Shown: positions 24,944 through 37,095, counted from the first letter of the stretch. The stretch is DNA of 64,000 nucleotides from Azorinus chamasolen (GCA_963576725.1 OY755241.1:3414062-3478061); one strand, 5' to 3'. The notes: generated by a model not told the origin, from the sequence alone. Numbers and translations: made by a program.

Positions 24944-26945
24944 AATATTAACGATGAAAAAATGAGAGGGGCAGTAATAAGGTCTAAAGTTAAATGGAGT
25001 ATAGAAGGGGAAAAACCAACCAGATATTTTTGTGGACTAGAGAAATCTAATATCATATCAAAGACAATTCAGAAAATTATAAGAGAGGATGGGTCGCAAA
25101 TCACAAACCAAACGGGTATTTTAGCTGAAACAAAACATTTTTACGAAACCTTATACAAAGCAAGAGAGGAAATTGTAACAAAAGAACAATTAAATGTCTT
25201 TTTTGAAAACGAAAATATACCAAGACTGAATGATCAAGATTCAAAAAGTATAGAAGGTGAAATAACTCCTGAATGAAGCAACGAATACTTTGAAAAATAC
25301 TTTGAAAAATATGAAAAACAATCGTAGCCCGGGGACTTCCGGTTTTAGTGCAGATGTTTATAAGGTATTATGGGCTAAGATAGGTATTTTTGTTGTTAGA
25401 GCTCTTAATGAAGCATTCAGTATGAATAAATTGGCAACCACTCAGACACAAGGCTTAATTACATGTATTCCAAAAGGAAATAAATCAAAATACCTTCTCA
25501 AAAACTGGCGCCCCATCACATTACTGAACACTGTTTATAAAATTGGAACTGGATGTATTGCAAACAGACTTAAATCTTTGTTACCAAGCATAATACATAC
25601 TGACCAAACAGGGTTCCTTAAAGGTCGATTCATTGGTGAAAACACTAGACTAATATACGATATACTTCATTATACCGAAGAAAATGACATTCCTGGCATT
25701 TTACTTTTAATAGATTTCGAAAAGGCTTTTGATTCCCTCTCATGGTCTTTTGTAAATAAAACTTTGAAACATTTTAACTTTGGACATGATATACAAAGGT
25801 GGTTTAATCTTTTCTATAAAGATGCAACCTCTACTGTAACTCAATGTGGCTTCCTTTCGGACTTTTTCAATGTCCGTAGGGGCTGTAGACAGGGTGATCC
25901 TTTAAGTTGTTACATCTTCATTTTATGTGCTGAAATTTTATCTATTCATTTAAGATCTAATCCTAAAATTACTGGCATTACCATTAATGATACAGAATAT
26001 AAATTATCGCAATTTGCAGATGACACTAGCGTTATATTAGACGGATCTAGTGAATCATTAAATGAAACATTGAATGCACTTTCAAATTTCTCTTTGATAT
26101 CAGGCTTAAAAGTAAATTTTGATAAAACTAAGGTGGTCTGGATAGGTAAGAAAAGGTATAGCTCAGATACAATTAAAACTAAATGGAAACTAACATGGAA
26201 TCAACAGCAGTTTAGTATGCTAGGCATAACTTTTCATGTCGATCTGACTAAAATGATTGACTTGAATTATAAATCTAAAATTGCAGAGATAGAAGATACA
26301 ATTAAAAAGTGGAGCAGACGTATTCTTTCTCCAATAGGAAAAATTACAGTTGTTAAAACTCTAATAATTGCAAAGCTAAACCATTTATTTCTTTCATTAC
26401 CAAACCCATCTGACGAAATTTTGAAGAAACTAGAAAGTTCCTTATTTCATTTTATCTGGAATGGCCCTCACAAGATTAAGAAAGAAATAGTAGTCAAAGA
26501 TTACACAGAAGGTGGTCTTAGAATGGTGAATATCAAGGCTTTTATTGAGTCTTTAAAGATCTCTTGGATAAGAAGATTAGTACATTGTGAAAGCAGATGG
26601 TCAACAATTACCAAAAAATATGTAGACGTAGAAAGATTAATGAATTGTGGTAAACATTATCCCGAATTATTATCATTTAAATGCAGTAATAAATTCTGGG
26701 CACATGTTTTTGAAGCATTTTCAAAGTTAATGTGTACTCAATGTATGGGAAAAGAAAACATAGTCAACTTTCCCCTTTTCTATAACCATATGCTCTTAAT
26801 TGGGTCACAAAGTGTTTTCCTAAAATCGTGGTTTCGTGCAGGAATACACTGTATTGGTGATTTGCTGAACGAGAACAACTCGATCATAGGGTTCGAACAG
26901 TTGAAAGTTAAATACAATCTTAAAACTAACTTTTTTAACTTATAA
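24944..26945 (+). pseudogene. L1/Tx1-like LINE reverse transcriptase
   Basis: Continuation of ORF2 after the insertion. 24944-25276 covers 'MRGAVIRSKVKWSIEGEKPTRYF', then one frameshift near 25275. The 551-residue frame from 25290 has the full RT: 'LKNWRPITLLN' (residues ~70-80), motif A 'LIDFEKAFDS' with Asp142, motif B 'RQGDPLSCYIF' (200-210), motif C 'FADD' (242-245), motif D 'ISGLKVNFDKTK' and the thumb region. All three catalytic aspartates are present. It copies LINE RNA at a nicked target site. Length and order match the L1/Tx1 group. The frame ends at 26945 by a shift and the protein continues in the next entry. Conservation suggests a fairly recent copy. Confidence 0.85.
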
Positions 26946-27630
26946 TGGTGTTATATGTGCATTGCAAGTAACAGCAAGAAAATTGGATATTATTTTGAAA
27001 GAGGTTGAACCTTTGCACAAACCCTATATACCGCCTTATATTGATTTTATTATTAAAGACAGCAAAGGTGCCAAACGATTTTATAAAGCTTTGAATAGAA
27101 ATGAAATTGAGCCAAAATGCATTTACACTTGGAATAACAAATTAACAGCACATATCTCGGACAAACAATGGAAAAACATATTTTCGCTGCCATTCAAAAT
27201 TACTACTGATACACAAATACAGTGGTTTCAGGTAAGAGTCATTCATAGACTTTTAGGAGTAAATTCATACCTCATTAAAATGAAATACACGGACGATCCA
27301 CTTTGTACCTTTTGTAAAAGAAATCAAGAAACGATTGAACATTTGTTTTGGCACTGCCCAATTACCTTAAACCTAATACAAAATATGTTTGATCAACACC
27401 ATTTCAGAGAATTAAGTTTAGAAACAATGTTATTTGGATACACAAATGCTTTACATACAGCTTATGATCTCGTGCTCATATTCTTCAAAATGTATATTTT
27501 TCAATGCAGAAACCTGAAATTTCTTCCAACTGAGCAAGGTGCTAAAAAATACATATCTTTTAAATATAATTTACTTAGCCAGACCGCCGTACAAAATAAC
27601 AACGAATATATACTTGAATCAAAGTACTGA
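26946..27630 (+). pseudogene. LINE ORF2 C-terminal zinc-knuckle domain
   Basis: The second frame after the shift at ~26940. Around residues 109-131 it has 'CTFCKRNQETIEHLFWHC', i.e. C-x2-C, then H-x3-H-C, the zinc-knuckle found after the RT in many L1/Tx1-like LINEs. The Trp-containing 'IQWFQVRVIHRLLG' motif just before it is also typical. The stop at 27628-27630 is probably the natural end of ORF2, since UTR-like sequence follows. Confidence 0.75.
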
Positions 27631-27880
27631 CAGTACTGAAGGTTTCGGACCATATATATGTCGATTGTGAATATACAGCTTGGTAGGGACGGACTGGTAC
27701 CATTGATACATAGTAAGATGACCTCTAAAGCATTATTTCCAGGACTAAAATGGTGTTTAATGGAACTGTTTGTTAAAACTGACAAGTCAACTGAACATAA
27801 TTGCCGTGACCTTTTCTGAAAATCCTGTCAGTGTTTTAGATATTGTTTAAATAAATAAATTGATGACTAGTAGTGCATTG
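27631..27880 (+). other. LINE 3' untranslated region
   Basis: Non-coding stretch after the ORF2 stop, ending in TAAATAAATAAATTG (27849-27863), a short A/T microsatellite of the kind found at LINE 3' ends. The exact end is uncertain. Confidence 0.45.
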
Positions 27881-28354
27881 TGCAGTTCCAATAGCTCAAT
27901 TTGCCACTGTGTGCCTGAAGTTAGCTGAAATTGATATTTGCATGTAGTAAAGGGCCGTTACTCTATTATTATTTGGCCGACGTTGGTGTCATATAATGTG
28001 CCTCGTGCACCTATCCATGTAAATGCCCCTGTCAAATTTAAATGAAATCTGAGCAAGTTGTTCCAATATATGACTTCTAACAGTCACCTTTCCTATATAA
28101 ATTGCTATCTGAAAGAAACTAAGGGTCATATTTCTGCTACTAACTGGTGGATTGTAACAGTATTTGGCTTGCATCAATCACTTATCCATATACACACTAC
28201 AGCCAAGTTTGGATAAATTATATATGCCATGTGAATCTAAATATCATACAGTTAACAAGATCTAATTGTAACAGAATATGTTGCAGAATGTCCCCTAAAC
28301 GAAACTTACAACTGGTATTGATGAGCAAAATATCTAAATTTCAACAAATAACAG
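27881..28354. other. no gene recognised
   Basis: No supported coding frame, repeat or RNA gene. Confidence 0.3.
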
Positions 28355-29000
28355 GTCATTAGTGATCACTTGGTTACCATAGCAATCAACACTTTTGAAA
28401 CAACTGCATATATACCCCTACTGACCGTTTTTCCGAAAAATCTAATATGTAAATTGTGACCCATTCAGAGGACACCACTCCATTAACATGGCAACCAAGT
28501 ATTTCAAAACAATTTGACTGAGTTTGGGGTACCCAAATACCCCTAAATGCCAATTTTCAGCAAATTTGAATATCTAAAATTTTGACCAGTCAGATCCAAC
28601 CATTCAGTTACCATAGCAACACATTTTTTCGAAAGACATACCAATCAATTCGGAGTGTCAAAATATCCCGACATACCAATTTTCGGAAATATCGAACAAT
28701 ATCTGAATTTGTTTAAAAAGATCTAATTTTTCGACAAATCAGAGCCACCATTCAGTTACCATGGCAACCAATTCTTTAAAAAAACCTACAAATTAGTCCT
28801 GAGTGCCAAAATATACCGTCATACCAATTTTTAGCAAAATCAACCAATACATGTACTTTCGAAACACATTCCAATTAATTTTGAGTACTAAAATATCCCA
28901 TGATACCAATTTTCAGCAAAAATCGAATGATATATAACTTCGCCAAACAATATCTAAATTTCGACCAATTATAGCCAACCATTTGGTTATGGTGATTTGG
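28355..29000. repeat. degenerate tandem repeat with X-box motifs
   Basis: Four to five diverged units, ~110-150 bp each, marked by GGTTACCATAGCAATC (28372), TTAACATGGCAACC (28482), GTTACCATAGCAAC (28607) and GTTACCATGGCAAC (28756), each followed by 'AATATCCC/ATACCAATTTTCAGCAAA'-type blocks. The palindrome GTTACCATGGCAAC is the consensus site of RFX transcription factors (X-box). No gene lies close by. A pearl-type core without its ends is possible. Confidence 0.6.
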
Positions 29001-31826
29001 TTAAGGCTGCGATATTCAATAATATGGATTATCCAGAACAAGATATCAACATGAATAAAACTCATCTGGAATTCTGAATTCCTTCTTGATACATTTAGGC
29101 TTGCTGGGCATATTTAAATGGTACAAGTAAAGAACTGGTAAGGCAGCATGCTTGTATGTTAACACAGATTAATGCGTGTGGAAAAGCTTAAACACACACT
29201 ACAAACAAAAATTTGTCAAGAATTATATACGTTCAGCATAATTTTGTTATAATTAACATTGTGTAAAACATACAATAAAATAATTCCATTATATCTCCAT
29301 TATAACTACTAACTCTCTATAATTGGAGTAATTATCCTTAAATGCTTATAGTCTCCTAAGACATTACACACATTATAAACATGGATCTTAGACAACTGAA
29401 AAGTCTATGATCAATGTTTACGATGCTTGTCACACATCATGTAAAAATATAATTATGATCTTCGAAACTCAACATAAATACTTCTGATGCATTCAGAAAA
29501 CAAAATGCTTTTGAGACTCAATATTATCCATATATCTCCGAGACGTTTCTCTACGGTCCGTGCTCCTTCGCGCCGAAGGGTCGGTGCCGAATACTATGAT
29601 TTTTTTTTTTATTTCTTCTACTTCAATTATAACTACTTAATATGCACTGAATATTAAATTTACGTTTTTCAAATAATAAATATGGACAATGTTAGCCAAT
29701 AAACTCGATAAAAGTGTTTTTTTCTAATAAAAAAATAATGCTTAAATTGAGGCCGATTTTAGGCTGCGAAATTCATATCCGCGGATATGAGTCATACCCG
29801 TCATATCGGGTGTTTAGACTGTATCTTGCAATTTCCAGTCGTTATCTTCATTCGTGTGTAAGGTGTAGAGATTGTCGATGTTCCGACCATTATTCATTAC
29901 AGTTTTCTCCGTAACGTTGTCAGTATCAATCCGACAAATTCAAGAAATGCTTGTACATTTCAAAATATCCGCCCGACTTTAAGAAGTCGATTGCTTTCTG
30001 GGCCACTTTTACCGTCGCTCTGTGGTCTATATTCGTACGCGACCAAATTTATCATATTACGTAGCATTTTACATGGCAAAATCATTGGTAATTGAAACAG
30101 TTTCATCCGTATTTTGATAATTGACACACATATCAAATGAAGAATTGTCGATGTCGTTTATCCAACGCATTGCACTTGGAACTATATTTTTGTCTAGGGG
30201 TGTACACAAAATCACATTTTTGGCAAAATGAAAGTAGAAACACGGGTGAAATACACCCGTATACAACTAAATCGTTTAATCGGCGCTACGTGATAAACAT
30301 TCTGTCGACATTAAACTATTCAAAAGTTCTGCATTTGGGCTAATGAACGTATACATTGTAAGCATAAATCGATATTTCGTAGTATAACAGTGATCTGATT
30401 GTGCATTATGGGATATGATTTTCTTTATAAATTTGCTTGAGGCATGCCATGGGGATGCATTACTATTAGGTTTCGGAAAGTAGTCCGAAACCTAAAAAAC
30501 ATGGCAAAATATAGAACATCTGTTTCAAAAATCTTAAAATACAGTGTGTTTCTATACAAAGATCTTAAAAGATCAGTATACTGGTACATGTAGGGTGTAT
30601 ACATTAAAAACACTATAAACAAATAACCGGCCTGGCAGCTAAGAGTGTTTTTTTGTGTTTTTTTTTTTTTTTATTACAATTATTTATACTTTCTTTGTTC
30701 AGTCTGTTAATAGTATAGTTCAGCTCAACAGGTTCTTGCAGCGACTGCCATGGGATGATTGTTCTTAGCCAAACATATCAAAAGTATCGTAAAATACTTG
30801 AACCGAAACCAGGACGATTTGTGCCTTAGGTCTAACACCAGCTTAACATTTACCAGCTCACTACAAAAACTTTGTTATCGTTATATCAGTTATATGTACG
30901 ATATCCAATCTTTGTATTGCTTGTAAATTTATGATTTGTATGCGGGCTTGTAAGATGTGGAGAGGGATGGTTCTCCGACCCTCACACGTCAAATGGACGG
31001 GGAAAATAAATGGGGCCCCTTGCTGCAGGGCCTGAAAAAAAAAATGTTATCCAAAAGGAAGGTTAGTGATTCGCAAACTTCTGAGCACGTCCAATTAGTG
31101 TAATATTTCATTTGCTCGTCAGTAAAGAAAGCTTTTTCAGCATTACATGCCAGGAATGATGTTTGTTCCCGGGCAAATACTTTCTGGATTAAGTTAGTAA
31201 GCTTATCCTTAATTAAAAGTTTTCTTCATTTAATCGGCAAAACTTAGCAATCGAGAGTGATCTCCCTTAATCGCTACTGAAGAATAACACACGCATGCGC
31301 ATTATCATGGTTCCGTCAAAACTGAAAGAAGTTGATGCTGAGCGGTGTAGCGATATAAGTTATAGTTTTGTGTTTGTGTTTACTGTTATATCAAGATTCT
31401 ATTCATAAACAATCAGTCACGCTTTACACGATCAGTCGCGCTACCGGCTTGAGATTTCTGCAAGACAGGACCGACATATTCAATTATAATACTTTATTTG
31501 CTACATTAATTATGCTACTTTGAGGCGCGGTTGATTACTACTGCGCGATTAAATATATGGGGAAATTCACAGGTGTTCGCCTCATAAAAATTGTCTGGAA
31601 TGATTAAAAATACAATGTATACCTAAATTGACGTTTTGTAACGCTTGGAGCCGAAAAATAAAGTTTAGGGCGTTTTGAGACAAAGTTGAATTTTCGTACA
31701 TTCTATGTTAGAGAATATACAGATAATATACGAAATTTCAGCTTAGTTTCATGAGCCGAAATCCAAGGATAGCTATAGATAGGTTCAACAAGTTGAACCC
31801 ATCAAAAAATAGGTCACTGGTGTTAA
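29001..31826. other. no gene recognised
   Basis: 2.8 kb without a convincing gene. One perfect hairpin: TTAGGTTTCGGA (30466-30477) pairs with TCCGAAACCTAA (30484-30495). A T-run lies at ~30657-30672. At ~31290-31302 the sequence ACGCATGCGCA resembles an NRF-1 site, with ATGGTTCCG 20 nt on, but the frame is short and no splice context was found. Confidence 0.35.
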
Positions 31827-32272
31827 CACGAAGTAAATACAGACAGAGTGGCATCGAACCGATACAATGTACTGTTCAAAACACTTGTCGTCGCTTACCT
31901 GTACACCGCTATCGCTAAAATAATCGATATCGAGCTCTCGGTTACTGCTTTTATAGTGAAGCGCTCGCGAATTTTAATAAAAATGTCACCAATATCTGTG
32001 TAAGTTTCTCTACATTCCTTACATACCGTCGGCTTTTGATATAAATTGTCTTGCTAGACAGCTTATATAAGACAATAATCTTTAATATATGGAATTGTCA
32101 GTTTTCAATGCGTGTGGGAAGATTTTGTAACGAGTTAAAATGTCGCGAAATGTTGCGAAATGAAGCTGGATGATAGACGAGTGCAAAATACAGAACACAC
32201 ACACGAACAAGAAAGGTAAACACATGGAAAGATCCTATAATCTGTACGAGTTTTTTCTGTATTTACTTCGTG
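31827..32272. mobile_element. possible small inverted-repeat element
   Basis: CACGAAGTAAATACAG (31827-31842) is repeated exactly inverted at 32257-32272. Inside, on the minus strand, GGTTCGATGCC (31850-31860) fits a Pol III B box, with an A-box-like TAGCGATAGCGG upstream of it (around 31910-31925). It could be a tRNA-derived SINE captured in, or forming part of, an inverted-repeat element. Confidence 0.35.
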
Positions 32273-32677
32273 ATATTAATGTCAAACCTTTTCTGTAAAA
32301 CAGAATATTATGAATAGGAAGAAACTGTCACGTATGTAGTTATTGATATTTGTAAAAGAAGTTTGAGTACACAATAAAAATGTTATATAATAAAACAAAT
32401 ATATTGAATTGAAACTAAATAGATCCGTAAATAATTGCCAACACATTTAATGTAAAACAGACGATCATGGAAGAAAAGAAAAATCAATACGATTAAAAAA
32501 CGATGATCAGCAAACATGATTGTATAGATCTATATTCATTTGTTTTAACTAAATGTGTTTTCAAACCAAATTGATGACCACAAACTTGTCTTTATTGATG
32601 TTATATTAATTGATCTTATAAAGCTGAAATAATATTCTGGTGTTGTTGCTTTGTCGGACTGTAATGGATTGTGTTGA

Positions 32678-32820
32678 TGTAACATGGTGAAAACAGTGAC
32701 TTGACTGGGACTCGAACCCAGGGTATCTGGCTTACCATGCCAACACTCTACCGACTGAGCTACCAAACCACACAGTAAAGCCTATCAACTTGTTTCACCA
32801 CAATCTCTACCCGGCTACAC
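32678..32820 (-). mobile_element. tRNA-derived SINE, copy A
   Basis: On the minus strand the tRNA-like part (32769-32698, 72 nt) folds as a cloverleaf: D arm TAGCTCAGTCGGTAGAG, anticodon stem TTGGC/GCCAG with loop ATGGTAA (GGT at the anticodon position), T arm CTGGG-TTCGAGT-CCCAG, and an acceptor stem with G-U pairs. Flanks shared with copy B (TGTAACATGGTGAAAA; ACCACAATCTCTACCCGGCTACA region) show it is a repeat and not a lone tRNA gene. The two copies stand ~270 bp apart in the same direction. Confidence 0.7.
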
Positions 32821-32948
32821 ACACTCCTCTACACAAGAATTCGTCCCGAATTCTTACTCAAAGAATACTCCATGAGTTTCTTAATTACAAACTATCTTCA
32901 TATAATATTCATATAAATCATCGTATGGGTTATTTACGTTGGGCGCAA

Positions 32949-33086
32949 AATGTAACATGGTGAAAAGGTTGTGACTCGACTGGGACTTGAACCCAGGACC
33001 TCTGGCTTACCCTGCCAACACACTACCGACTGAGCTACCAAGCCACACAGTGACGCCTATTTCACCACAATTTCTACCCGGCTACA
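32949..33086 (-). mobile_element. tRNA-derived SINE, copy B
   Basis: Same layout as copy A; tRNA-like part 33044-32973. The anticodon loop is AGGGTAA, so the invariant U before the anticodon is G, which argues against a working tRNA. The B box is GGTTCAAGTCC. The flanking TGTAACATGGTGAAAA and TTTCACCACAAT blocks match copy A. Confidence 0.7.
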
Positions 33087-33179
33087 TCGATATATGTTTG
33101 TGGCAATCAATTCGAATCTTTCCGCTTAGTACAGTACGGTTAGAAAAATAATTCAAGAATAAAAAAGTAGCAAGGTCAA

Positions 33180-33770
33180 GTAGGCAAAGCCACATACAAG
33201 GCGCAGCCGCCACCAAAGCATCGACAGTTAGCATGTCACACGTGTACACAACTACACACCCAAGCATACTCACGCACATACACGAGATGGACACAGAAAA
33301 CCTTAACAAGCACACAAGTACTAGAGACAAACACTCCAAACATGAACAAAAACACAGACACAAGACAAACAACAGTAAGGGTAACAAAGAGAGTACCGCC
33401 TTGGAACGGTCAGTGACAAAATTACCACTGGGGGGGTTTAAACCGGTTTACGGACATCCTAACCTCACACTTATCTCAAAGTCACCCTAGCTTAACAAAT
33501 AGTGTAAATAAAGGTATCCCCGCCGGACTTTCCCACAACATAGAAGACGAAAAATACATGACAATATGTAAAGCAAGGCATAACAACTGTGAAAAATCCG
33601 CCAAATATGTACTAAATGACTTTGCTGAAGTCAGAGCATTTGCAGGGAAGCCTTTAAGGGCAAGACAGGGAAAAGATAATACATGAGTCTAGTAAGTTCA
33701 TCCTATTTCTGTGTTTAAGAGTATACCACCATAGAGTACTACCCTCGGCCTGTCATCGCGCAAGCAAAGG
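33180..33770 (-). repeat. second copy of Penelope-like 3' tail
   Basis: Shares GCCTTGGAACGGTCAGTGAC, AACCTCACACTTATC and GTGTAAATAAAGGTATCCCC with 17835-18349. It ends near 33770 just inside the coding end (the 'TAGAGTACT' block shared with 18367). It is therefore an extreme 5'-truncated copy of the element at 17.8-19.3 kb. Confidence 0.6.
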
Positions 33771-33828
33771 TAGGTTAATTTAGTAGCATGAATACTTTGT
33801 GTGACAAACAATAATGAATTAAACAAAA

Positions 33829-35163
33829 CAAGAGGGCCAGAATGGCCCTGAAGCGCTCACCAGACAATCAGAGGAGAAAATTTTCAAAGTTTTCACTATA
33901 TGTTTCTATAGAAAATTAGCTGGCCCTGGGGCGGGGCCAATTTTGACCCAAAGTGCACAATTTATATAACTTTTGTAGAGGACCTGAACATGATGCTATG
34001 TGCCAAATATGAAAGCTGAGAACCTTATAGATTCAGAGGATAAGATTTTCAAAGTTTACACTATATGCTTCTATTGAAAACTGGTTACCCCTGGGGCGGG
34101 GCCAATTTTGACCCCGGGGATATAATTTATATAACTTTTGAAGAGGACCTGAACATGATGCTATGTGCCAAATATGGAAGCTGAGAACCTTCTAGTTTCA
34201 GACGAGAAGATTTTCAAAGTTTTCACAATCTGTTTCTATTGAAAACTGTCCATTCCTGGGGCGGGGCCAATTTTGACCCCAGGGGCATAATTTATATAAC
34301 TTTTGTAGAGGACCTGAACATGATGATATGTGCCAAATATAAAAGCTGAGAACCTTCCAGTTTAAGAGGAGAAGATTTTCAAAGTTTTCACTATATGTTT
34401 CTATTGAAAACTGGCTAACCCTGTGGCGGGCCAATTTTGACCCCAGGGGCATAATTTATATAACTTTTGTAGAGGACCTGAACATAATGCTATGTGCCAA
34501 GTATGAAAGCTGAGAACCTTCCAGTTTCAGAGGAGAAGATTTTCAAAGTTTTCACTATATGTTTCTATTGAAACTGACCACCCCTGAGGCGGGGCCAATT
34601 TTGACCCCAGGGGGCATAATTTATATAACTTTTGTAGAGGACCTGAACATGATGCTATGTGCCAAATATGAAAGCTGAGAACCTTCCAGTTTCAGAGGAG
34701 AAGCTTTTAAAAGATTTCACTATATGTTTCTATTGAAAACTGACCACCCCTGGGGCGGGGCCAATTTTGATCCCAGGGGCATAATTTATATAACTTTTTT
34801 AAATGACCTGAAGATGATGCTATGTGCCAAATATGAAAGCTGATGACCATCCAGTTTCAGAGGAGAAGATTTTCAAACTTTTACTATATATTTCTGTAGA
34901 AAACAAGGCACCCCTGGGGCGGGGCCAATTTTGACCCCAGGGGCATAATTTATGTAACTTTTGTAGAGGACCAACAGATGATGCTATGTGCCAAAGATGA
35001 ACGCTGAGAACCCTGTAGATTTAGAGGAGAAGATTTTTAAAGGTTCAAATTGTTGACGCGGGACGACGGACGACGCACACCGCACGACGCACGACGACGG
35101 ACGACGGACATCAGGCGATCACAAAAGCTCACCCTGAGCACTTTGTGCTCTGGTGAGCTAAAA
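33829..35163. mobile_element. pearl-like element, family C (8 monomers)
   Basis: Left end CAAGAGGGCCAGAATGGCCCT is a hairpin (AGGGCCA/TGGCCCT). About eight ~165 bp monomers follow, with marker TTTTCAAAGTTTTCACTATA, e.g. at ~33882, 34212, 34377 and 34542. A GACGACGG/GCACGACG run occupies 35055-35110. The right end is a long palindrome, GCTCACC..GAGCAC-tttGTGCTC.GGTGAGC, before TAAAA. Flanks are A|A. On the minus strand it ends hairpin + CTTG|T. Unrelated in core sequence to families 1 and B. Non-coding. Confidence 0.8.
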
Positions 35164-35439
35164 ACATATCAGTATAAATACATGTATGTATGATATCAGA
35201 CTTTTAAAAAAGTACCTACTTATATAGTCTACTTTCAGTCCGAAGGACCTTTTAGCAGACAGTACATACTTTACCGATTCATGGTAAAGGAGATGCTGTA
35301 AAAATATATACAGCATAGTTAAGATTTTACAGATTCTGCAGCGGTCATAAATTCTGTTGTTCATAAATAATTTTGAAAGTATGCATGAAATACATACTTG
35401 TAAATATACTATTATCATTCTTAACCTTACAAACATAGG
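35164..35439. other. no gene recognised
   Basis: Short AT-rich spacer between two repeats, with no supported feature. Confidence 0.3.
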
Positions 35440-35609
35440 GGAACCCCAGATTAGACAATGCCAGAAGGAGGCGTATTCATGAACCGGGTCTACTCTGTTC
35501 GATTATGATAAAATATAGATATGATTCTACAGTTTCTGTCGTAGCAAAACTTCCCGCGTCCATGTGCTATTATAACAATTAATCTAATTAATACTCATGA
35601 TGTCCTTCT
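35440..35609. mobile_element. diverged MITE-1 fragment
   Basis: Contains CCCAGATTAGACAATGCC, CGGGTCTACTCTGTT and the downstream 'GATATGATTCTACAGTTTCT' and 'TAATACTCATGATGTC' blocks of MITE-1. The central palindrome is largely eroded. Its right part is directly joined to the family B' element. Confidence 0.6.
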
Positions 35610-36590
35610 TATACCCCCACAAACAAAGTTGGGGGGGGGGGGTATATAGGAGTCAGCTTGTCGGTAGGTCGGTCGGTTGGTCAGTCGGTCGGTCTGTTGA
35701 CTTTTGTTTCCGCGCGGTTTCTCAGTAACCGCTGACTGGAATCCAATGAAACTTGACATGATGCTTTGTCATAAAGAGGACAGGCGCATCCAATTATAGT
35801 TTTTCAGCTGACTGATTTTCTTACAAAGTTATGCCCCTTTGTTTAAAAACAAAGTTGGTCTGTTGACTTTTATTTCCGCTCGGTTTCTCAGTAACCGCTG
35901 ACTGGAATCAAATGAAACTTGACAGGATGCTTTATTATAAAGAGAACATACTCATCCAATAATAGTTTTACAGTTTATCTATTTTCTTACAGACTTATGC
36001 CCCTTTGAATTTTGGTCTATTGGTTGGTCTGTTGACTTTTTCCGCGCGGTTTCTCAGCAACTTCTGACTGGAATCTAATGAAACTTGACATGATGTTTGA
36101 TCATAAAGAGGACATGGGATCCCAATTATATTTTTCCAGCTGATTGATTTTATTTCAAAGTTATGCCCCTTTATTTAAAAGTTTTGTGTTGGTCTGTCCG
36201 TTGACTTCAATTCCGCTGCGGTTTCTCAGTAACCCCTGAATGGAATCCAATGAAACTTGACATGATGCTTTATAATAAAGAGAACATGCGCATCCAATAA
36301 TAGATTTACAGTTAATATATTTTCTTACAGAGTTATGTCCCTTGAAATTTTGGTCTATCGGTCGGTCTGCTGACTTTTTCCGCGCGATTTCTCAGCAACT
36401 GCTGACTGGAATCCAATAAAACTTTACATGATGCTTTATCATGAAGAGGAGATGCGCATCCAATAATAAAATAGTTTTAAAGTTTGTCTAATTTCTTACA
36501 GAGTTATGTCCCTTCGAATTGTACAACGTTTTTACTTGTGACAGTCACGTTTGTGTGGGCATTATAATCACCTTCAGTGATAGTTCTAGT
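35610..36590. mobile_element. pearl-like element with family B ends, other core
   Basis: Orientation is reversed relative to 4683-12677. Left end TATACCCCCACAAAC plus a G-run palindrome, then a GTCGGTC microsatellite (35660-35695). Right end ATCAC-cttca-GTGATAGTTCTAGT. Both termini match those of family B. The core is about five ~165 bp monomers (marker CCGCGCGGTTTCTCAGTAAC; starts about 35697, 35864, 36022, 36200, 36368) with no visible similarity to the family B monomer. Flanks are T|T. Non-coding. Confidence 0.8.
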
Positions 36591-36647
36591 TTATGGTATG
36601 AGTATCCATGGAGTTAAGGGTTAATTGCCTACAAGCAAGTAGCATGT

Positions 36648-37095
36648 TAAAGGTCAACAGTGAATCGGAGACGAACACTTCACTGATTGGATAATGACAC
36701 AATCGTTATTATGAAATGAAGAGAAACCCATCAGGGGTTGTTAATGGATTGCGGTATGTGGACCACACAATAGTGTCCAAAGTATTATCCTCCCCGAAGC
36801 TGCTTTTCAAACTATGCCTATGATGTTAGTCAATATCTAGAAAATAGGAAATGTTAAATTCTGACCGTTAGTATAATCGACCACGAAGTAAATACAAGAT
36901 TTACCTCGTGAATCGACCAATATACTTGTTTGAAAAATGTAGTGTATCTTACTCTGTACCTATTCGTCAATTCATGAGAAGAAACTATTCGTCAATGGTG
37001 AATTAAAGGTCAGCAGTATACATTGCCTTTCACTGATTGAATTATGACAACTACGTTAATTCTAGATAAACCCATCAGGGGTCGTTAGTTTTGCC
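36648..37095. repeat. two ~100 bp direct repeats
   Basis: 36648-36740 (TTAAAGGTCAACAG ... CACTGATTGGATAATGACA ... AACCCATCAGGGGTTGTTA) is repeated with changes at 36997-37090. Between them an imperfect palindrome, CGACCACGAAGTAAAT / ATTTACCTCGTGAATCG, sits at ~36886-36922. Confidence 0.6.

Noticed and set aside
29520..29600. GC-rich phrase GCTCCTTCGCGCCGAAGGG as an rRNA or RNA-gene fragment
   Set aside because: Only a short hairpin is visible; no rRNA, snRNA or tRNA landmark could be matched.
31290..31420. Possible promoter and first exon (NRF-1-like site plus ATG)
   Set aside because: The frame is only ~34 codons, no supported splice donor or downstream exon was found, and the motif can occur by chance.
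32698..32769. Functional tRNA-Thr (GGT) gene
   Set aside because: It folds, but the anticodon is unusual for animals, the acceptor stem has several G-U pairs, and the flanks are shared with a second, clearly degenerate copy.
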